18,218 nucleotides of DNA, taken from the NCBI RefSeq assembly GCF_030161255.1, contig NZ_BSPX01000083.1:1-18218 (forward strand), read 5' to 3'. Both the position numbers and the translations under genes were made by a program. A model generated the notes under the pieces. The model worked only from the letters and a program-made list of their open reading frames with translations, had not been told where the DNA came from and made no database searches. Origin of the DNA: Zoogloea oryzae (GTDB lineage: Bacteria > Pseudomonadota > Gammaproteobacteria > Burkholderiales > Rhodocyclaceae). Below are positions 13,791 through 18,218 of the stretch, one piece after another (position 1 is the first letter of the stretch; every line of letters starts with the position of its first letter).

Positions 13791-14279
13791 ACCCCGCCGC
13801 TCCACCAAATCCCCAATCCACCCGGCCTCACCAAAAAACCCGGCCAGCAAGATCCCACGCCTTTCCAGACAAATCCCCCATCGCCCCAGCCCTGCACCGA
13901 ATCCGCCCAGCGTCATCCCGAACCTCGCCAGCTTATCTCCGCAGCTCTCCAGCCCTGGGGCTATCCCTCCGAGGAAAATCCCGCCACGGAATTAAAAAAT
14001 TCCCAAACCCTGCAGGAAAATCCCTTTTTCACGCAGGGGCTCGGAAAAATTGCAATTATCGAGAAGACGCCGGCAATTAATTAATCCCGAATCGGCCAGC
14101 GGCTGCCCGAATCTGGAAATAATTAATTGCTCAGAGGAATTTCTCGACAAAGCCGCGAGCGATTTTTTAATACCGTCGAGGCATTAAATTGAAGCCGGAA
14201 GCCGCAGAAAATATGCTGCCGGACAATTTAACTGGAGCCCAGAGGGATTTTCCTGCGCAAGCCAGGTCGAGCGCTGGGC
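13791..14279. other. Low-GC, palindrome-rich spacer without a gene
   Basis: About 490 bases hold no supported ORF. Over 13981-14220 I count 112 G+C in 240 bases (about 47%), far below the flanking genes. Short inverted repeats are dense. They include GGAATT-aaaa-AATTCC (13988-14003) and CCCTGC/GCAGGG (14008-14038). GCAATTAATTAAT/AATAATTAATTGC (14073-14130) contains two direct copies of CCCGAATC. GGAAAATCCC occurs twice (near 13973 and 14014) and its inverse once (GGGATTTTCC, near 14244). It looks unlike the rest of the window and may be a mobile-element remnant or a non-coding RNA region. No decision is possible from sequence alone. Confidence 0.5.
14073..14130. repeat. 58-bp imperfect inverted repeat in the low-GC spacer
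   Basis: The arms GCAATTAATTAAT and AATAATTAATTGC match at 12 of 13 positions in inverted orientation. Between them are two direct CCCGAATC copies (14086-14093 and 14106-14113) around CAGC-G-GCTG. It may fold into a long hairpin or be a small MITE-like remnant. Confidence 0.45.
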
Positions 14280-16109
14280 TCAACCGGCGCCAGGCGCCGC
14301 CGCAGGCGGGTCTTCCCCCCGCAGCTCCGCCCACACCTCGTCCAACAAGACGCGATACGCCGCATCCTCCGGCACCGGGTGAATGGCGAGGTCGTCGAGG
14401 GTGGCTTGGTAGAGCTGTTCTCGTCCTTCCTTCAGGGCCCGTTCCAGCAATGGGTGGACGACCTCGACTGGCTCTCCGCGCAAGTGGGCGCAGTAGGCGC
14501 GGTTGCCGAGGACGATCGGCTTGTCGTCCACGTCTGCTTCCGCTTCCGCTTGCTCAAACAGGCGGGCAGCCAGATCCAGGTCGGCGTGCCGTCGGTCCAG
14601 CGTGGCCCAATGCGCCTTGGCCCGATACAGCAGCGTGAAACCCTTGCCGGTCTGCGCGTAAGCCACTTGTTTGCGCAAGGCAGGGGTTTCGTCGTTGGCG
14701 TAGCGGGCCTCGACAAGCTCATAGGCAGCGATGGCCTCGTCGGTGCGTCCACGTTGTTCGAGGGCGTTGCCCTTATTGATTTGCGCTGTTGCCAGTGCCT
14801 CGCGCAAGGCGGGGGCGGTGTCGTTGGTGTAGCGGGCCTCGACGAGCTCGTAGGTGGCGATGGCCTCGTCCGTGTGTCCGAGTCGTCCGAGGGCGACGCC
14901 CTTGTTGACGAGCGCTTTTGCCGCCTGCTCGCGCAAGGCGGGGGCGGTATCGGTGGCGTAGCGGGCGTCGACGAGCTCGTAGGCGGCGATAGCCTCGTTG
15001 TTGTGTCCGAGTCGTCCGAGGCCGACGCCCTTGTTGAAGAGCGCTTTTGCCACCAGTTCGCGCAAGGCGGGGGCTGTGTCGTTGGCGTAGCGGGCGTCGA
15101 CGAGATCGTAGGTGGCGATGGCCTCGTCGGTGCGTCCGCGTTTTCCGAGGGCGTTGCCCTTGTTGAAGAGCGCTATTGCCACCTGCGCACGCAAGGCGGG
15201 GGCGGTATCGTTGGCGTAGTGGGCCTCGACGCGGTCGTAGGCGGCGATGGCTTCGTCGGCGTGTCCCCGTTCTGCGAGCGCGACGCCCCTATTGCTCAGG
15301 GCCCGCGCCACGATGTCGGGTGGCGTATCGGGGGCCTCCGATACGTGTTGCCAATACCGCGCGGCATCGTCGAATTTGTCTTCCCCAAAGGCCGCGAAGG
15401 CGCGGTTGTCCCAGTCGTTGAAAGTGTATTCGGCTTCCGCCTTGTGGAGCAGGTTCTCGGCCTGGGCCTGCAAAGCTTCGAGGGCTGCGGGTGAGGCGGG
15501 AGGCGTCGTCTGGTCCGTGGATTGCGCGATGGTTGCTTGAATCTGCCGCTTGGCGTCTTCTACCAGTGCCGTCGTTTCGGCCATCTTATTGTTGGTGTGG
15601 GTGATGAGCTTGTCGCTGAGTTGGGCCTTGAGCTGGTTGATCTCGTCCTCGAAGGTCTGGATGTGCGCGCGGGATTCGGCGGCAAAGTCTTCGGCGGCTT
15701 TGATCCGTTGTTTCAGGTCGGCTTCGTGCGTCTTTAGCCAGTCGTCGACGGCCTTTCGGGCTTCGTCCTGGGCTTCCTTGCGGGCCTTGGTGCTGGCGGT
15801 GTAGTAGCCGACGAAGCCGGCGATGATGGCGAGGAGGGTGAGGAGAATGCCGAACCAGGTGAGGGAAATGCTCACATCCCCGATCCGGTTCCCCTGCTGG
15901 TCGATCCGTTTGTCCTGGTTATCCACCCGCGTGCCCAGCGCGGCGACGTCCTTCTGCAGGCTCTCCTTCGCCGCGTCCAGCTTGACCTGGGCGAGTTCCT
16001 TGTAGGCGGTGAAGTCGGATTCGGGAACGGTCTTGTCTTCTGCGCTCGCGGGGCTGGCGAGGGTGAGGGCGACAAGGGTGGTGGCGAGGAGGTGGCGAGC
16101 GGTTTTCAT
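14280..16109 (-). CDS. Membrane-anchored TPR repeat protein of unknown function
   Basis: This gene encodes 609 residues from the ATG at 16109. The frame opens 12 codons earlier at 16145, but MKTARHLLATTLVALTLASP-ASA gives a normal signal peptide (about 1-23). Neither start has a clear ribosome site. Residues 40-75 look like a short coiled coil. A single membrane helix follows at about 81-103 (WFGILLTLLAIIAGFVGYY), then basic residues and a long charged helical stretch to about 220, probably coiled coil. From about 228, tetratricopeptide-type units begin, including five nearly identical 43-residue units (270-484) with the core NKGxALGxxGxTDEAIAxYxLVxARYAND. With a cleaved signal peptide, the basic flank predicts that the TPR part faces the cytoplasm. 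TPR units bind proteins; the partner is unknown. It stands alone between REP-like palindromes. Confidence 0.85.
   Translation of the reverse strand: MKTARHLLATTLVALTLASPASAEDKTVPESDFTAYKELAQVKLDAAKESLQKDVAALGTRVDNQDKRIDQQGNRIGDVSISLTWFGILLTLLAIIAGFVGYYTASTKARKEAQDEARKAVDDWLKTHEADLKQRIKAAEDFAAESRAHIQTFEDEINQLKAQLSDKLITHTNNKMAETTALVEDAKRQIQATIAQSTDQTTPPASPAALEALQAQAENLLHKAEAEYTFNDWDNRAFAAFGEDKFDDAARYWQHVSEAPDTPPDIVARALSNRGVALAERGHADEAIAAYDRVEAHYANDTAPALRAQVAIALFNKGNALGKRGRTDEAIATYDLVDARYANDTAPALRELVAKALFNKGVGLGRLGHNNEAIAAYELVDARYATDTAPALREQAAKALVNKGVALGRLGHTDEAIATYELVEARYTNDTAPALREALATAQINKGNALEQRGRTDEAIAAYELVEARYANDETPALRKQVAYAQTGKGFTLLYRAKAHWATLDRRHADLDLAARLFEQAEAEADVDDKPIVLGNRAYCAHLRGEPVEVVHPLLERALKEGREQLYQATLDDLAIHPVPEDAAYRVLLDEVWAELRGEDPPAAAPGAG
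14658..15302 (-). repeat. Five tandem 129-bp repeats inside the TPR gene
   Basis: The marker CGCGCAAGGC or a near copy recurs at 14672, 14801, 14930, 15059 and 15188, exactly 129 bases apart. Each unit encodes 43 residues of the TPR array. The units are highly similar in DNA as well as protein, which points to recent duplication or ongoing homogenisation. The period keeps the reading frame, so copy number can change without breaking the gene. Confidence 0.92.
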
Positions 16110-16181
16110 CGGTCGGGTGCTTGCGCGATGGTTTGCCGGGAGCATAGCGCAGGAATGACGGGGCGGTGGCTGGGAGTCCGC

Positions 16182-16204
16182 GGGCGACTGAAGTCGCCCC
16201 TACA
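16182..16204. repeat. REP-like palindrome, copy 2 (inverted relative to copy 1)
   Basis: These 23 bases are the perfect inverted match of 13768-13790, with core GGGCGACTGAAGTCGCCC followed by CTACA. The two copies bracket the low-GC spacer and the TPR gene in inverted orientation, 2.4 kb apart. Confidence 0.75.
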
Positions 16205-16320
16205 GATAGTTCGCGTCATGTGACCCTCGACGCGGCGTGTAAGGGCTCGGTGCTCGGCAACAGCCCGTCTGAGCCGTCGAGCAGAGGAGCAACGGGCGGG
16301 GATGTCCGGCGCAGTTCGTC

Positions 16321-16349
16321 AGGTTAGCCCGGAGGGCGTAACCCGACAT
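16321..16349. repeat. Second palindrome family, copy 1
   Basis: AGGTTAGCCCGGAGGGCGTA continues with ACCCGACA. The arms GGTTAGCCC and GGGCGTAACC pair with one bulge. It is the inverted relative of the copy at 16449-16484. GTCGGGTTA...TAACCCGAC elements are, from memory, common intergenic repeats in beta- and gammaproteobacteria. Confidence 0.7.
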
Positions 16350-16448
16350 CCCGCACGGCGATGCGGTGTCATCGTTTCCACCGGCGTCTTTTCCCGCGCT
16401 CGGCAGTCTTCGCTCGTGTCGTCCCGGCAGCGTGGGATGGCGTTGTGG

Positions 16449-16484
16449 TGTCGGGTTACGCCCCGTGGGCTAACCCGACCTACG
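16449..16484. repeat. Second palindrome family, copy 2 (downstream of alkA)
   Basis: TGTCGGGTTACGCCC-CGT-GGGCTAACCCGACCTACG forms a 13-pair stem with one bulged base. It lies 24 bases beyond the alkA stop and is inverted relative to 16321-16349. It could double as a transcript-end hairpin for the alkylation-repair operon. Confidence 0.72.
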
Positions 16485-16507
16485 CCTGAGCGACAGGCCG
16501 GCGCCTT

Positions 16508-17365
16508 TCAGCTTGCCCACAGCATTGCCGCCACTAGCGCGCGCCAGGGGGCGAACTGGGCGAGCCAGGCTTGGGTTTCCTTGGGCGTGGGCGGGGTGTC
16601 GTGGCCGAGGAGGGCCTGGAGTTTGCGGCGCACGGCCACGTCGCCGTGGAGGGAGCCGTCCATCTGGGCGAAGCCGCGGAGCAGGGTGTAGTCGATGGTC
16701 CACGGGCCGATGCCGCGGAGCTGGGCGAGGGTGGCGTGGATTTCGGCGGCGGGGGTGCGGGTGTGCAGCCAGTGGTCCAGCGGCAGGCGGCCGTCGGCGG
16801 TGCGGCGGGCCACTTCGAGGAGGGTGGCGGCCTTGGTGGCGGAGTAGCCGGCGGTGCGCAGGGTGGGCTCGTCGAGGCGGGCGAGGGTGGCGGCGTCGGG
16901 GTAGCAGGCGAGGCCGCTGGAGTGATGCAGGTTGGTTGTCTCGATCAGCCGGCGGCGGATGCTCACCGCGGCGGCGAGGCTGATCTGCTGGCCGGTGATG
17001 GCCCAGCTGAGGGCTTCGAAGGGCGTGGCGGCTTGGGGCACGCGCAGGCCGGGGAGGCGGGCGAGGAGGGGGCCGAGTTGCGGGTGATCCCGGTGGGCGG
17101 CGGCAAGTTCGGCGACAGGCTGGTCGAGGCCGAGCAGGTGGCGGGCGAGGGGGGTGACTTCGGCGGGATCGGGCGCGGGGCCGTCCACGTCGAGCCTTGC
17201 CTCGGCCCGGCCGGGTGAGAGATCGAGCGTAAGGCGAGCCGGGTGGCCGTGCCACAGGATGCCTTTTTCGATGCGGCTGCCGGTGACCCGCTCGGCCACC
17301 TGGCGGGCGTCGCGGCCGTGGAAGGCGAGGAAGTCGGCGGGGCGGAAGTCGGCGGGCAGTTGCAT
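16508..17365 (-). CDS. alkA: DNA-3-methyladenine glycosylase II (AlkA)
   Basis: This gene encodes 285 residues from the ATG at 17365, against 282 in E. coli AlkA. The same frame is open upstream through alkB, but that part is a shadow. Residues 1-110 are the N-terminal beta domain. The helix-hairpin-helix GPD core follows: ATPFEALSWAITGQQIS, then LRGIGPWTIDYTLLRGF (hairpin at about 216-224), then LHGDVAVRRKL with Asp242 in the place of catalytic Asp238 of E. coli AlkA. The enzyme removes alkylated bases such as 3-methyladenine from DNA by cutting the glycosidic bond. It is the last gene of an ada/ogt-alkB-alkA operon, 70 bases after alkB, and would be induced by alkylation if the upstream gene is Ada. 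Confidence 0.94.
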   Translation of the reverse strand: MQLPADFRPADFLAFHGRDARQVAERVTGSRIEKGILWHGHPARLTLDLSPGRAEARLDVDGPAPDPAEVTPLARHLLGLDQPVAELAAAHRDHPQLGPLLARLPGLRVPQAATPFEALSWAITGQQISLAAAVSIRRRLIETTNLHHSSGLACYPDAATLARLDEPTLRTAGYSATKAATLLEVARRTADGRLPLDHWLHTRTPAAEIHATLAQLRGIGPWTIDYTLLRGFAQMDGSLHGDVAVRRKLQALLGHDTPPTPKETQAWLAQFAPWRALVAAMLWAS

Positions 17366-17435
17366 GGCGGGCGCCTTCGGTGGGGGCTCAGTCGGTTTGT
17401 CGCCGGGCGGGCCGATGAGTTCGCGCCCGCGTGCT

Positions 17436-18086
17436 TCAGCCGGCCTTGCGGAAGGTGAGGTTGATGCGGCACGCGCCGGTGGCGGGGTGCTCGCCGTCCT
17501 TGAGGGGCGCGATGCCATGAAAGCGCAGCCGCGCCGGGCCGCCCCACGCGAACACGTCGCCGTGCTGGAGCGGGATGCGCCGGGCCTTGTCGCCGCGGGC
17601 GTCGCCGCCCCACAAGAAGGTGGCCGGCAGGCCGAGGGAGACGGAGACGATGGGCTGGGTGAAGTCGCGCTCGTCCTTGTCCTGGTGCAGGGCCATCTTT
17701 GCGCCGGGGGCGTAGCGGTTGATGAGGCAGGCGTCCGGGGTGAAGCCGGCAAAGCCGGCGCGGGCGGCGGCATCAAAGGCGAGGCGTTGCAGGAGGGGCG
17801 GCATCGCGGGCCAGGGGCGATTCGTGTCCGGGTCGGCGCCTGAATAGCGGTAGCCGCGGCGGTCGGTGATCCAGCCAAGCAGGCCGCAGCTGGTGGTGCC
17901 CACCGACATGGGAAAGCCGCCGGGCGTGACCATGTGGCGGAAGGGGGCGGCGGCGGCTACCGCGTCGATGGCGGCGAGGAGGGCCGGGGCGTCGGCCAGC
18001 GCGAAGCCGGGCAGGAGTACCGCGCCCGGGTCGATGGGGATGTCGGCGGGCGCGGCGAGGTCGTCGAAGAGGCAGGCGGTGGTCAT
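17436..18086 (-). CDS. alkB: Alpha-ketoglutarate-dependent DNA dioxygenase AlkB
   Basis: This gene encodes 216 residues, the same length as E. coli AlkB. Iron ligands His134 and Asp136 (LHQDKDE) and His190 (RFHGI) are present. The oxoglutarate-binding arginines are Arg207 and Arg213 (CRINLTFR). All are offset by three from E. coli His131, Asp133, His187, Arg204 and Arg210. TPDACLINRYAPGAKM and SLGLPATFLWGG are further family blocks. The enzyme repairs 1-methyladenine and 3-methylcytosine by oxidative demethylation, using Fe(II), oxygen and 2-oxoglutarate, in the cytoplasm. Its ATG overlaps the stop of the upstream methyltransferase (ATGA), so the two are translationally coupled. Confidence 0.96.
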   Translation of the reverse strand: MTTACLFDDLAAPADIPIDPGAVLLPGFALADAPALLAAIDAVAAAAPFRHMVTPGGFPMSVGTTSCGLLGWITDRRGYRYSGADPDTNRPWPAMPPLLQRLAFDAAARAGFAGFTPDACLINRYAPGAKMALHQDKDERDFTQPIVSVSLGLPATFLWGGDARGDKARRIPLQHGDVFAWGGPARLRFHGIAPLKDGEHPATGACRINLTFRKAG

Positions 18087-18218
18087 GTTTCGGCCTCCCG
18101 GTCGAGGAGGGCGCGCTTGCGTTCGAGGCCCCAGCGGTAGCCGGCGAGGGCGCCGCCCATGCGCACCACCCGGTGGCAGGGGATGGCGACCGCCGCCGGG
18201 TTGGCGGCGCAGGCGCCG
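18083..18218 (-). CDS. Ada/Ogt O6-alkylguanine-DNA methyltransferase, C-terminal end (partial)
   Basis: The last 44 residues are visible; the 5' part lies beyond the window. They include IPCHRVVRMGGALAGYRWG, the active-site PCHRV of O6-methylguanine methyltransferases, and end ERKRALLDREAET. The cysteine takes up the alkyl group irreversibly. The alkB and alkA partners make the two-domain regulator Ada (rather than Ogt) the likelier identity, because Ada controls such operons in the adaptive response. The N-terminal Ada domain and the promoter cannot be seen here. Confidence 0.9.
   Translation of the reverse strand, partial: GACAANPAAVAIPCHRVVRMGGALAGYRWGLERKRALLDREAET

Larger units (their letters stand above)
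16110..16507. other. Intergenic region with two palindrome families
   Basis: About 400 bases lie between the TPR gene start and the alkA stop. They hold the upstream REP-like copy (16182-16204) and a head-to-head pair of a second palindrome (16321-16349 and 16449-16484). A minus-strand promoter for the TPR gene must be here; TATGCT near 16140 is a weak -10 candidate. I see no gene; ORFs across this region are not supported by any recognisable protein or start signal. Confidence 0.5.

Noticed and set aside
13663..13995. ORFs across the 3' end of frdB and the REP-like palindrome as possible small genes
   Set aside because: They start inside frdB and run through repeats and low-complexity Pro/Arg/Ser sequence, with no ribosome site or recognisable fold.
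14658..15302. Regularly spaced repeats considered as a CRISPR array
   Set aside because: The units are contiguous 129-base coding repeats without distinct short repeats and unique spacers, and no cas gene is present.
14379..15494. A 371-codon plus-strand frame opposite the TPR gene
   Set aside because: It is the antisense of the 129-base repeats. The minus frame gives a signal peptide, a membrane helix and TPR units, while this one gives repetitive Gly/Val sequence.

Overview
The window is about 18.2 kb of high-GC DNA. Coding GC is strongly third-position biased, and GC-rich antisense ORFs shadow most genes. The gene content suggests a betaproteobacterium of the Rhodocyclales type (Thauera, Azoarcus, Zoogloea or a relative). 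It has an exosortase/PEP-CTERM-associated acyltransferase, a seven-gene Mrp antiporter operon, a UPF0178 protein, and a Wolinella-type diheme fumarate reductase. The taxonomic placement is inference from gene families; there is no marker gene.

Layout. (1) 1-3650, plus strand: the 3' end of mrpA, then mrpB, C, D, E, F and G. Every junction overlaps by 4-8 bp, so this is one translationally coupled operon for a membrane Na+/H+ antiporter complex. (2) 3661-4431, minus strand: a FeeM/AHL-synthase-like acyltransferase that converges on mrpG. (3) 4626-9050, plus strand: a compact operon running divergently from the acyltransferase. It encodes an E1-like (ThiF/MoeB) adenylyltransferase, a long Acg/MoeY-like nitroreductase, a His-rich zinc-type CDF exporter, and a protein that joins a patatin lipase domain to a C-terminal TIR domain. 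(4) 9054-9503, minus strand: a UPF0178 (YaiI) protein. (5) 9849-13738, plus strand: fumarate reductase in the order frdC-frdA-(extra 2Fe-2S protein)-frdB. The catalytic, heme and cluster ligands keep almost the same spacing as in Wolinella succinogenes. (6) 13739-16507: a low-GC, palindrome-rich spacer and a TPR membrane protein with five 43-residue repeats. An inverted pair of REP-like palindromes flanks this stretch, and a second pair of palindromes of another type lies beyond it. (7) 16508-18218, minus strand: an alkylation-repair operon, ada/ogt (partial)-alkB-alkA.

The most unusual features are the patatin-TIR fusion at the end of the E1/nitroreductase/CDF operon with a divergent acyltransferase, and the stand-alone FrdB-like [2Fe-2S] protein inside the fumarate reductase operon. 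Whether either is undescribed cannot be settled without database searches. No tRNA, rRNA, CRISPR array, transposase or phage gene was seen.
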